Assembly (NCBI GenBank): GCA_040756435.1
Contig: JBFLZD010000001.1
Location: forward strand, 1 to 64,000
Origin: Spirochaetota bacterium
Lineage (GTDB): Bacteria; Spirochaetota; UBA4802; UB4802
Direction of reading: 5' to 3'
Length of the DNA: 64,000 nucleotides
The notes beneath the pieces are model-generated. The model searched no databases and was not told the DNA's origin. It saw only the letters and a program-made list of their open reading frames with translations. Below, piece after piece: positions 45,471 to 53,805 of the stretch. The translations under genes were made by a program, and so were the position numbers. The number at the start of each line of letters is the position of its first letter. The stretch's first letter is position 1.

Positions 45471-47762
45471 TTACCGGTGTGATGCTATTGTATACAACAA
45501 TGATTTGATTTCTTTTATGTCAAATGGCTTTTTAATGTAACCAAAAGCTTGTTCTTTGTCAACTATCTCTTTAATCTGATCTTCATAAAAAATACCGGTT
45601 ATAAATACAACTTTCTGGTTGGGATTTTCGTCTTCTATCATTTTGTATGCATCAATGCCGGAAAGTACAGGCATGGATACATCCATAAATACAATATCAT
45701 ACTGATTTTCTTTGCACAGGGAATATCCCTCATAACCATTGGTTGCAAAGGTAATAGCGGATATGCCTAATGATTGGAGAAGCGTTTTAAAAAGATCACG
45801 GATTGCATCGTCATCATCAACTATTAACACGGTAAGCTTGCTTAAATCTTTTGGTTGTGATGAAGCCTGCAACTCCTTTGGTAGATATGCGGTTTTATAT
45901 ATGGGAAGTTCTATAATAAATTCAGTTTCTTTGTCGGGGATGCTATGAAACCAAATCTTCCCGTTATGCTGTTCAATAATATTTTTGGATATGGATAATC
46001 CCATTCCTGTGCCAACTATGTTATGAGCTCCGGTTTTGGTGGTAAAAAAAGGATTAAAAATTTCATCCTGAATTTTGGGGTCAATTCCTGTACCGGTATC
46101 ATGAATAGTGATAATTGCATTCCCATTTGATTCATCGATAGTAATGGTGATAGTTCCCTGGCCCTTAGGCCGTATAGCATGTACTGCATTAAGCAGTATG
46201 TTCAAAAATACCTGCTGTATAAGGCCAGCATCTACATAGCACACTGGATTTTTTACAAATTTTTTTATTAGAGTGATGTTGTCCTTTATTAATATTTTTT
46301 CCTGTATACGTACAATATCATTAATGAGATCCGCTATTTTATGGCGTTCTTTATTAGTAATGTCCTTGCGGGTAAGCATTGATAGGTTTTTCAGGATGGC
46401 ATGTCCTTGTTCGGTCATTTTTTCAATAACCTTAAAGGCTTTTGTATTGGCTTCAATATCGTCAGGGTTATTCAGAGTGTACTGGACATAGCCTTGAATG
46501 CTTGTGAGAATATTGTTGAATTCGTGGGTGATGCCTGATGCCATTTCTCCAATAGCAGACAATCGCTCTGACTGCAGTATCTTATCCCACAGCTGGCGTG
46601 TTTGGGTTATATCATGCCAGTAAATCTGATGATATAAGGAACTATCGCCCACAAAACTTAAAATGCGAAGCTCAAGTATCAGGGGTTTGCCGGTAACAGT
46701 AAAGGCTTTAACATTAATAGTTGTGGCATTGTCAATGGGTTTTTGCAGCAGTTCAGAAAGCACAGCCCAGTCATCGTGATGTATGAGTGATTGAAGGTTA
46801 ACATCTGTGATGAGAGTTTCCTGGGGGAAATTGAATAATTTAAAAAATTGCGGGTTTGCATATAAAAGCATATCCGCTTTAGAAAGTGACAGTCCATCAG
46901 GAAGATTTTCCACCAGAGTACGATACCGTAGCTCAGATGAAATGAGCATGTCCTCAGCCTTACGTTGAGTGGTGATATTAATACCAATAAGCAGGTAAAA
47001 TTCCAGATCACCATACAGCTTAATTTTTTCACCTGTTACAAGCAGGGTGGTGTCAGTATTATTCATTCTGAATGTTATTTCTGATTCACGCTGTTCAATA
47101 TTGCGGTTTATTAATGAAAACAGATGTTCTATTTTCTCCGGTTGTATGGTTAATTCTTGAATTTTTTTTCCGTATAATAGTTTTTTAATGTTATTGTTTC
47201 GGGTAAAGTATTGTCTGTGTGCCCTGAAGTATATGATTGTCCCCTGTAATGTGGTTATACACACTACCGATGGATGGAGTTTTACCAGAGCATTATATAA
47301 AATATTTTGCGACAATAACTTGTAAATGTTACGTGAAATAAGATTTTCAGTAGTATAGATTAAAGCATTCAGCGATGCCGTTGGATTTGACTGCAATGAA
47401 TGAGTTTCTAATTTTATAAAGTGAGGACGTTCAGTAAGCTCCAGTATGCCAATAATTCCTGCAATACTGAACCGCTTTTTGAATCGGGTAGTTATGGGAA
47501 AATCGGTAGCAAACAGTAAAAGCGGGGTATATGTTGATTGAAGCATTTTTTGTAACATATCAGTTACTGGTGTAATGGTATGCATGCTCAAGGGTAGTAT
47601 TAAAAGGGAATGTGTATCGGGCAAAGGGTCATCAGTAGCTATAATAGAAAATCCAATATGATTGCGTGAAAGATAGCGCACAATCCGCTGATGCAATGGT
47701 GATTCGGTACCAAGTAGCAAGATGTTACTGATGCCATACTTATGTAAAAATTGTTTAAACAT
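45471..47762 (-). CDS. Hybrid histidine kinase with PAS and receiver domains
   Basis: Sensor kinase of 763 residues without membrane segments. Residues ~1-120 form a degenerate receiver-like or unknown domain. PAS-type regions span ~165-275 and ~280-400 (YRTLVENLPDGLSLSKADML, with INITTQRKAEDM before it). The HisKA motif is GEMASGITHEFNNILTSIQG with the phosphoacceptor His, and the HATPase has NAVHAIRPKGQG, HDTGTGIDPKI and GTGMGLSISKNI. A C-terminal receiver (TVLIVDDDDAIRDL, FMDVSMPVLSG with the phospho-Asp) follows. The output partner is not adjacent. mtnP lies downstream on the same strand; the gamma carbonic anhydrase is divergent. Confidence 0.9.
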   Translation of the reverse strand: MFKQFLHKYGISNILLLGTESPLHQRIVRYLSRNHIGFSIIATDDPLPDTHSLLILPLSMHTITPVTDMLQKMLQSTYTPLLLFATDFPITTRFKKRFSIAGIIGILELTERPHFIKLETHSLQSNPTASLNALIYTTENLISRNIYKLLSQNILYNALVKLHPSVVCITTLQGTIIYFRAHRQYFTRNNNIKKLLYGKKIQELTIQPEKIEHLFSLINRNIEQRESEITFRMNNTDTTLLVTGEKIKLYGDLEFYLLIGINITTQRKAEDMLISSELRYRTLVENLPDGLSLSKADMLLYANPQFFKLFNFPQETLITDVNLQSLIHHDDWAVLSELLQKPIDNATTINVKAFTVTGKPLILELRILSFVGDSSLYHQIYWHDITQTRQLWDKILQSERLSAIGEMASGITHEFNNILTSIQGYVQYTLNNPDDIEANTKAFKVIEKMTEQGHAILKNLSMLTRKDITNKERHKIADLINDIVRIQEKILIKDNITLIKKFVKNPVCYVDAGLIQQVFLNILLNAVHAIRPKGQGTITITIDESNGNAIITIHDTGTGIDPKIQDEIFNPFFTTKTGAHNIVGTGMGLSISKNIIEQHNGKIWFHSIPDKETEFIIELPIYKTAYLPKELQASSQPKDLSKLTVLIVDDDDAIRDLFKTLLQSLGISAITFATNGYEGYSLCKENQYDIVFMDVSMPVLSGIDAYKMIEDENPNQKVVFITGIFYEDQIKEIVDKEQAFGYIKKPFDIKEIKSLLYTIASHR

Positions 47763-47909
47763 ACTGTATCCTGTATACAGGGTATAATTAAATGATTATA
47801 TGCATATTCATCAACGCTTTTTTCGTAAATTAAAATAAACTGTGTAAATTATGTTGACAGATTGTAATGGTAAATAAGGGATAATAAAAAATTCAATTTT
47901 GGAGGATCT

Positions 47910-48524
47910 ATGATTCATAATAATGTTACAACTGATTTTGTAAGCAAGGAATACACTCCTGTTATTGATGTTTCAACCTATGTGCATCCACTTGCAGCCG
48001 TTATTGGGAATGTGATACTTGGGAAAAATGTTATGGTAGCGCCATTTGCTTCTGTGCGGGGGGATGAAGGACAGCCCATTTATGTTGGTGATGATTCAAA
48101 TGTTCAGGATGGCGTTATCATCCATGCACTTGAAACAGAACACCACGGTCATCCGGTAGAAAAAAATCTGGTGGAAGTGAGTGGTAAAAAATATGCTGTG
48201 TATGTTGGTAATCGTGTGTCGCTGGCTCATCAGGTGCAAATTCACGGCCCGGCATATATAGGCGATAGTTCCTTTATAGGGATGCAAAGTTTGGTATTCA
48301 GGGCAAAGGTTGGCAAAAGTTGTGTGGTGGAACCAAAATCGCTGGTTATGGGAGTGACCATACCTGACGGAAGATATGTACCTGCAGGGTCAGTTATTAA
48401 GACACAAAATGATGCTGATAATCTTCCTGTTATAGATGACAGCTATCCTTTCAAGAATTTGAATGATGGTGTGATCCATGTGAACGTAGCACTTGCTGCA
48501 GGGTATAAGACAAAGAAGATATAG
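47910..48524 (+). CDS. cam: Gamma-class carbonic anhydrase (Cam-type)
   Basis: Left-handed beta-helix enzyme of 204 residues that interconverts CO2 and bicarbonate as a trimer with Zn or Fe. Hexapeptide-repeat strands run throughout. Metal ligands are the His of VIIHALE and the two His of SLAHQVQIHGP (H-x4-H). It keeps the acidic RGDEGQPI loop and LETEHHGH corresponding to the proton-shuttle Glu residues of Methanosarcina Cam, which most bacterial CamH proteins lack; motif order matches that enzyme closely. No signal peptide is seen, unlike secreted archaeal Cam. GGAGGAT precedes the ATG and a strong terminator follows. Confidence 0.9.
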   Translation: MIHNNVTTDFVSKEYTPVIDVSTYVHPLAAVIGNVILGKNVMVAPFASVRGDEGQPIYVGDDSNVQDGVIIHALETEHHGHPVEKNLVEVSGKKYAVYVGNRVSLAHQVQIHGPAYIGDSSFIGMQSLVFRAKVGKSCVVEPKSLVMGVTIPDGRYVPAGSVIKTQNDADNLPVIDDSYPFKNLNDGVIHVNVALAAGYKTKKI

Positions 48525-48530
48525 ATAGTA

Positions 48531-48564
48531 AAAAACCCCCTCTTTTTTTAGAGGGGGTTTTTTT
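48531..48564. terminator. Bidirectional rho-independent terminator
   Basis: Stem CCCCCTC (48536-48542), T-rich loop, stem GAGGGGG (48551-48557), flanked by an A-run on the left and seven T on the right. It separates the carbonic anhydrase from the convergent YIP1-family gene. Confidence 0.92.
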
Positions 48565-48568
48565 AAGA

Positions 48569-49267
48569 TTATTCTTTCTGTTCCTGTTCCAGCTTTTCTA
48601 ATGATTTTTGTAATTGCTGTAACTGTTCTAAAGCCTTCTGCTGTTCTGATGAAAGCTTTTCGGTTTCTTCCAGCATCTGCTGCCCCATATGTCCTGCAAA
48701 TCTGTATGCTTTAAATGAACCATAGAGTGATAGAACATACAATATAGCAAGGATTCCGATGACTATCTTTGCAACATTTTCTTTAGCACTTAAAGCATTA
48801 ACAAGGGCAATAAAGGTAAGATACAGGCCATACAGTGCAATTATTGCTGATACAACAAGCCCTAAATAAAAGCTTACGCTCGTTAAAAATGAAAACAATG
48901 CCTGAACTGGACCAAGAACCATTAATGCAGCCACCACGCGGGCATTTGCTTCAAAGGCAGTGTTGCCGCCACATATAGCTGAAATAATGAGCAAAATAAC
49001 GCCACCAATAAAAAGGCCAATAATTGCAAAAAGAATAGATCCAATTAATGCCATAGCCGGACCAGTACCAAACATGGTAAATGCAGAAAGGTTGAGCAAT
49101 GAAAAAATAAAGTAGATAACGCCTGAAATTACCCCGTACAAAACTGCTTTGATAATTGGTTCAACAAGTCCACCTTCTTTAGCCATTGATGAAAAATAAT
49201 CCTTTGGGCTTAAAAGTGTTGCTTTGGACTCATCAAAAAATTTTGTAAAATCAAAACTACCTGCCAT
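48569..49267 (-). CDS. YIP1-family membrane protein
   Basis: Integral membrane protein of 232 residues. After a ~40-residue cytosolic start (SPKDYFSSMAKEGGLVEPI, typical of YIP1), five hydrophobic helices follow, with FIGGVILLIISAICGG and YGLYLTFIALVNALSAKEN as conserved-looking pieces. A Gln/Glu-rich coiled-coil tail (EQQKALEQLQQLQKSL) ends the protein. The bacterial family is of unknown function. An AGGAGG Shine-Dalgarno lies just upstream of the ATG. It ends at the bidirectional terminator. Confidence 0.8.
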   Translation of the reverse strand: MAGSFDFTKFFDESKATLLSPKDYFSSMAKEGGLVEPIIKAVLYGVISGVIYFIFSLLNLSAFTMFGTGPAMALIGSILFAIIGLFIGGVILLIISAICGGNTAFEANARVVAALMVLGPVQALFSFLTSVSFYLGLVVSAIIALYGLYLTFIALVNALSAKENVAKIVIGILAILYVLSLYGSFKAYRFAGHMGQQMLEETEKLSSEQQKALEQLQQLQKSLEKLEQEQKE

Positions 49268-49721
49268 ACTTTCCTCCTTTTTTGAACAAAATTAAAAAAA
49301 TTTTAGTGGGGGGTTACATATTAATTATATGTAAACAACTAAAAAATACAACATATAAAAATATAAGTCAAACATAAAATTATTTTATAATTGGTAAAAA
49401 TATTCCTAAACTACTTTTTTGTGATTAAGTGATTATACTCTTATCAATGAAAGCTGGTGTGTCTAGAATATATTTTACTTGATAAAATCTATTGTATAGA
49501 ATAAGGGAACTTCTAAGAACTGTTTTTTCGGATGTTCCCTTGTGGGCACAATATAGAGGATAAAACCGCTTTCTATTATATGAATAATTTCGGAAGAGAG
49601 CAGTTTTTTAGATGTGCCTATAAATGATATTGGATTGCCTTTAACAAGATATATTGTTGCTATGCACAAACGTACACATGGCATAAAAAATTAAAAAAAA
49701 CAACTTCAGGAGATAGTATCT
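49268..49721. other. Divergent intergenic region before the MCP gene
   Basis: 454 bp between the YIP1 gene (left) and the MCP gene (right). It contains the second copy of the palindromic repeat at 49505. A 69-codon minus-strand frame crosses that repeat but lacks support and is disrupted in the other copy. No other structure is recognised. Confidence 0.5.
49505..49618 (+). repeat. ~114-bp imperfect palindromic repeat, copy 2
   Basis: Same element as at 32352, in the same orientation relative to its downstream gene. Pairs: GGGAAC (49505-49510) with GTTCCC, GCTTTC with GAGAGC (one G-U, changed to an A-U pair in the other copy), and GGCACA with TGTGCC (49613-49618). The ends are imperfect inverted repeats. 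It finishes 103 bases before the MCP start codon. Confidence 0.75.
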
Positions 49722-51263
49722 ATGAATGTGATGAGGAATGTACTTGCAAATTATAGCAATGCTTCGTTTATTATGCAGCAGCGTGCTAAAACTCTTTCCT
49801 ATTTTCTAACAGTGTGCATTGTACTGGTATTATTTTTTCTTGGTGCACAAAATATAATGGCGACACGTCCACTGTTTTCCTTTATTAATGCAGTTTTGTG
49901 TGCCATCCTTATTTTTTTAACCATCGCTACTATGCTATTGCGGGCAGGTAATTATTCATGGGCAGCAAATATTTCGGTGATTGGTTCAGTAATAGTATTG
50001 GGACTTCTGGTAAATTTTGGTACCATGGCACATAATGAGGGAATTATTCTTACCAACTATCAATTTTTAATTTTTATTATCTTCAGTGCATTGTTTTGTT
50101 CGCGCCGTATGGTTATAACAGTAGCTATCGTGTCGCTTGTGTTTGCTATTATTTCATTGATACGTACTGACCTGATTTCAGGTAAGGTAAAAACAGTTGC
50201 TATTGTTGATTTTACCTTTGAATTGATAATAATTACCGCTATAAGCTATCTGCTGTTAAGGCTCATGGATACAACAATCCAAAAACTACACGAAGAGTTT
50301 GAAAATAGGGATCAATTGATGCGTATCAAAGACCTGCTGGAAGCAGTAAAGGATATTTCGCAAAAGCTGGCAGTGGCTTCCCATGAACTGTCGGACACTT
50401 CCAAAAATTTTTCAATAAATGCACAAAACCAGGCAGCTCTTGCTGAAGAGATAACGGCAACCATTGAAGAAATTTCGGCTGGTGTTGAAAATGTGTCAAA
50501 CAGTGCAAATTATCAGTATGATAGCATCAATTCATTCACACGGCGCACAGAGGAACTTTCGGCACTTGTTTCACGGATGGAACAAAAAATTAATAATGCA
50601 ATCCAGCTTACCGCTTCAATAGAATCCCATGCCCGTTTGGGTGCTGAATTACTGAACGTAATGGATACAAGTATTACTAACATTCATAACAGTTCAGGAG
50701 AGATGACAAATATAGTAAAAATAATAAAGGATATCTCAGATCAGATAAATCTATTATCTTTAAATGCTGCTATTGAAGCAGCACGTGCTGGCGATGCAGG
50801 CAGGGGTTTTGCTGTAGTGGCAGATGAAATATCAAAGTTAGCAGACAGAACACAGGTGAGTGTAAAGGAGATTGAGTCATTAATTAGTGCCAATGACAAA
50901 GAAATACAGAAAGGTATGACAAGTGTGCAGCAAACAGTAGATACTATAAGTGGTATTATCAAAGGGGTTAATGAAATAAATACTATGGTGCAGGTGCTGG
51001 CTGATTATATGAAGCAACAATTGGAGGTAAATTCAATAGTAGCCAAAGAGTCAGGCCTGGTAAAGGTGAGGTCTGAGGAAATACGCAATGGTGCCGAAGA
51101 ACAAAAAAATGCTTCGGGCGAAATTGTGAAATCAGTTGCCGGCATTAATGAACTGACTCAGGCAAATGCATCCGGAGCACTGAAAATTACCGAAAGTGCT
51201 GATACGGTACTTTCCATGAGTGATGTTCTAAAACAACGTGTTGAAGCGCTGGAGATAGTATAG
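49722..51263 (+). CDS. Methyl-accepting chemotaxis protein
   Basis: Membrane chemoreceptor of 513 residues. About six hydrophobic segments occupy residues ~25-190, so sensing is probably by the membrane domain rather than a periplasmic domain. The cytoplasmic signalling domain has INLLSLNAAIEAARAGDAGR followed by GFAVVADEISKLA, the hairpin tip that binds CheA/CheW. Helical methylation regions flank it. AGGAG at 49709-49713 precedes the ATG. The next gene begins 5 bp after its stop. No che genes are adjacent. Confidence 0.92.
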   Translation: MNVMRNVLANYSNASFIMQQRAKTLSYFLTVCIVLVLFFLGAQNIMATRPLFSFINAVLCAILIFLTIATMLLRAGNYSWAANISVIGSVIVLGLLVNFGTMAHNEGIILTNYQFLIFIIFSALFCSRRMVITVAIVSLVFAIISLIRTDLISGKVKTVAIVDFTFELIIITAISYLLLRLMDTTIQKLHEEFENRDQLMRIKDLLEAVKDISQKLAVASHELSDTSKNFSINAQNQAALAEEITATIEEISAGVENVSNSANYQYDSINSFTRRTEELSALVSRMEQKINNAIQLTASIESHARLGAELLNVMDTSITNIHNSSGEMTNIVKIIKDISDQINLLSLNAAIEAARAGDAGRGFAVVADEISKLADRTQVSVKEIESLISANDKEIQKGMTSVQQTVDTISGIIKGVNEINTMVQVLADYMKQQLEVNSIVAKESGLVKVRSEEIRNGAEEQKNASGEIVKSVAGINELTQANASGALKITESADTVLSMSDVLKQRVEALEIV

Positions 51264-51268
51264 GTATA

Positions 51269-52186
51269 ATGCACTCATTTATACTGATAAGCAATAATAC
51301 CGCACAACAGAGTGAGCTTGCAAAACATTCTGTCACTGCAGAATGCACATCAGAAGACTTCAGTGTCAAAGTATTACAAGAAAATCGTGGTACTGTCTGT
51401 ATTCTTGATTTTAACAGCAGTGATATAGCTATGCAGTATGAATCGCTTATAAGAGATATTGTCACTGCCAATCTCCCCTGTATTGGCATCTGTTCTGAAA
51501 CTCAATCTTTAAAAAAAACACTTATACGCTATGGAATATCTGCGGTGTTTAGGCCATCACAGTATCACTATATTCCATTGTTTTTTAAAAACTACACCCC
51601 TTCTGTTACAGGAACTATCGCCATAATTGATAGTAATGTATACAATACATATGGCTTATCAACAGCTATACAGGCATTTGGTTATCAGGCTATTGTAGTG
51701 AACTCACTTGATGCATGGTGTGATATTCATGATATGATGGACATAGTGTGCATTAATTGTTCGCAGGTTAGCACTCATGAGATTGCTACAAAGTATGTAG
51801 CCGGGAAGCTTCCAAAAAAAAATGCACTGGTATTGTACAAAAGTGAAGAAAGTGATATTTTCATTCATGACATCATTAAATTACACCGTATAGCCAAAGT
51901 AATCTATACTCTGGAAGAGGTGTATACGCTCCTGGTACAGCTTATGTTTAGACAGCAATTTCACTCGCTGCTATATTCATTATATGAAACATCGGATATG
52001 CAACGCAGTGTAACAGCATATAGGGGGAGCCTGCGCCAGCTGTATCTTGAAACAGGTGTGGACATATTTACACTGCCTGCTATAACAAACCGTGATGCAA
52101 TAGAATCCTTCAGGGATAAAACAGAATGTATACATGCTTTACTGGCAAAAGCAGCGGGTTTTAACTGGCTTAGTGAAAGTGAATAA
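51269..52186 (+). CDS. Unknown protein with degenerate receiver-like segments
   Basis: A 305-residue soluble protein not recognised. Residues ~1-105 and ~112-235 each look like an alpha/beta receiver fold: the second begins GTIAIIDSNVYNTYGLSTAI and has MDIVCINCSQ where a phospho-Asp strand would lie, so phosphorylation is unlikely. The C-terminal ~70 residues are helical (MFRQQFHSLLYSLYETSDM). It is probably co-transcribed with the MCP gene 5 bp upstream and may be a signalling adaptor; this is inference from position. Confidence 0.6.
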   Translation: MHSFILISNNTAQQSELAKHSVTAECTSEDFSVKVLQENRGTVCILDFNSSDIAMQYESLIRDIVTANLPCIGICSETQSLKKTLIRYGISAVFRPSQYHYIPLFFKNYTPSVTGTIAIIDSNVYNTYGLSTAIQAFGYQAIVVNSLDAWCDIHDMMDIVCINCSQVSTHEIATKYVAGKLPKKNALVLYKSEESDIFIHDIIKLHRIAKVIYTLEEVYTLLVQLMFRQQFHSLLYSLYETSDMQRSVTAYRGSLRQLYLETGVDIFTLPAITNRDAIESFRDKTECIHALLAKAAGFNWLSESE

Positions 52187-52768
52187 TTACCGTCTTAGTC
52201 TATGTGGAAATGCAAAATCAGCAATGAGCTGCAAGGGAAGGTATTGATGCTGTTGCTCTGCAGGGTCTTTTGGGTAACATGGCCGCTTTTCGTTGTGGCA
52301 GCTTCGGCATACTTTTTCTCTGGCTTTTATGCCATCTGTTCCTAAGATGGGATACATCCCTAATGAAAGAGCCTTTTTGTATGCAACTTCCCTGTTTCCC
52401 AAAGCCACATGGTTTTCATAACTATTGTATATGCTGCCTGGCCCATGGCATGACTCACATCCAACGCCATCTTCCCACAGAGCTGGATTTTTTCCTAAAC
52501 CTGTGGTGTGACATTTGAGGCATTGTTCATCACTGGATGGGTTATTGAGAGATAATTCTTTTGCAAGTGACAGGGCTTTATCCTGTTTTAGTAGTAAATA
52601 TGCTTTTGCATGAGGGGATTGCTGCCAGGATTTATACTGATTCCCAATAGCATCTGATTCATGGCACTTTTTGCAGACAGCAACACCAACAAATGAGGCG
52701 TTTTTCCGTGCTGCCGTAAAGGCAAATAGCATCAGTAAACACACTATGTAGATTCTTATTAATTTCAT
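52187..52768 (-). CDS. Tetraheme c-type cytochrome, cytochrome c554-like
   Basis: Exported protein of 193 residues with signal peptide MKLIRIYIVCLLMLFAFTAA. Four heme-binding CxxCH motifs are present: CKKCH, CLKCH, CESCH and CRSCH. The C-terminus is short and basic. It resembles multiheme cytochromes of the c554 or NapC-linked electron carrier type with unknown redox partner. It is convergent with the MCP-operon gene, with stop codons adjacent. Cytochrome maturation genes lie elsewhere. Confidence 0.85.
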   Translation of the reverse strand: MKLIRIYIVCLLMLFAFTAARKNASFVGVAVCKKCHESDAIGNQYKSWQQSPHAKAYLLLKQDKALSLAKELSLNNPSSDEQCLKCHTTGLGKNPALWEDGVGCESCHGPGSIYNSYENHVALGNREVAYKKALSLGMYPILGTDGIKAREKVCRSCHNEKRPCYPKDPAEQQHQYLPLQLIADFAFPHRLRR

Positions 52769-52919
52769 AGCAAAAGTAACAATAGCAAAGGTATAGCATT
52801 ATGAATTGATTGTAAATACTTTTTTAATATGAGCGATAGTTCTTAACAAATAATTTTTAGCTTGACTTATTAAATTTTTAATATTACTATTAAGGAAAAT
52901 AATAAGAAGTGAACAATAC

Positions 52920-53201
52920 ATGAAAAATATGCATGATAAAAAAGTTGGGGCTTTCCTGGTGGAAAATGGCATTATTTCAGAAGATCAACTAAAGGAGGCT
53001 CTGGAACTTCAACATGATAATCCTGAGAGGCTTATAGGGGAAATCCTTGTAACCATGGGTGTTTTAACTAAAGAAGAACTGGTTATGGCTTTAGAGATGT
53101 ATATGATGACTACAGATGCAATGCCAGAACATGTAGATGAGTGGCTGGATCAGGATGAAATTGATTTGTTGATGGAAAAAATAAAGAATGAAAGTAAATG
53201 A
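52920..53201 (+). CDS. Stand-alone MshEN/GspE N-terminal-like domain
   Basis: Small 93-residue acidic protein. KKVGAFLVENGIISEDQLKE and RLIGEILVTMGVLTKEELVM are two copies of the helical motif found at the start of type II secretion/type IV pilus ATPases (GspE_N/MshEN). MshEN domains of related ATPases bind c-di-GMP. No ATPase domain follows, so this may be a regulatory single-domain protein. A monocistronic gene; the following promoter belongs to the next gene. Confidence 0.7.
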   Translation: MKNMHDKKVGAFLVENGIISEDQLKEALELQHDNPERLIGEILVTMGVLTKEELVMALEMYMMTTDAMPEHVDEWLDQDEIDLLMEKIKNESK

Positions 53202-53257
53202 ATAAAAAATGATAAACCAGTTATTTTTGAGTAAATGCTCAATAACATGAAAAGTTC

Positions 53258-53284
53258 TTGACAATTATGCAGTGATTTTAAAAA
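53258..53284 (+). promoter_or_regulatory. Possible promoter of the thioesterase gene
   Basis: TTGACA at 53258-53263 and TAAAAA at 53279-53284 with a 15-bp spacer, about 10 bp before the ATG at 53294. The transcript would have almost no leader; no Shine-Dalgarno is seen. Confidence 0.35.
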
Positions 53285-53293
53285 TATGCCACT

Positions 53294-53710
53294 ATGATTG
53301 AATTTGAAGACAAAACATGCTTTGGTTGCGGAAAATCAAATGAAAGAGGTTTAAAGCTTCACCTTAAGTTTGATCCAGACACAAAAACAGCATATGGTGA
53401 GTTTAAAGCAGATCAAACATTAGAGGGGCCTCCAAATATAATCCATGCCGGCATCATAGCCAGTATTTTAGATGAAACTATGATGACCGTAAATAAGTAC
53501 ATGGAATATATAGCTTTAACAGGGGAAATAACCATTCGTTATTTGCAACCAGCTTTTATTGAAGAGAATTTGTATATCAGGGGCTGGTTTGTAAAAAAGA
53601 ATAAACGTGTCATTGAGAATAGGGCTGAGATTGAAAACGAAATGGGGAAAATAGTTGCCCGGGCTAAAGCCAAATATATTGAAGTTGAAGAAATACCCCA
53701 ACCAGAATAA
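53294..53710 (+). CDS. PaaI/hotdog-fold thioesterase
   Basis: A 138-residue hotdog-fold thioesterase of the PaaI/HGG-motif type, hydrolysing an acyl-CoA. The N-terminal CFGCGKSNERGLKLHLKF has two Cys typical of this sub-group. The central PPNIIHAGIIASILDETM contains the H-A-G motif with catalytic Asp/Glu. The remaining strands end in ARAKAKYIEVEE. It may act with the acyl-CoA synthetases of the window, but no direct linkage is seen. tRNA-Leu follows 11 bp after its stop. Confidence 0.85.
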   Translation: MIEFEDKTCFGCGKSNERGLKLHLKFDPDTKTAYGEFKADQTLEGPPNIIHAGIIASILDETMMTVNKYMEYIALTGEITIRYLQPAFIEENLYIRGWFVKKNKRVIENRAEIENEMGKIVARAKAKYIEVEEIPQPE

Positions 53711-53721
53711 ACTATTTTTTT

Positions 53722-53805
53722 GCCGAAGTGGTGGAATTGGTAGACGCAGCGGACTCAAAATCCGCCGGGGGCAACTCCATGAGGGTTCGAGTCCCTCCTT
53801 CGGCA
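53722..53805 (+). tRNA. tRNA-Leu (anticodon CAA)
   Basis: A class II tRNA of 84 nt. Acceptor GCCGAAG pairs with CTTCGGC, the anticodon arm is GCGGA-CTCAAAA-TCCGC (anticodon CAA), a long variable arm follows, and the T arm is GAGGG-TTCGAGT-CCCTC. CCA is not encoded. Its 3' end is the apparent origin of the repeat array that follows. Confidence 0.95.

Noticed and set aside
49475-49684. 69-codon minus-strand ORF over the palindromic repeat
   Set aside because: The homologous copy at 32352 carries frame-breaking indels and a stop, so the repeat is not coding.
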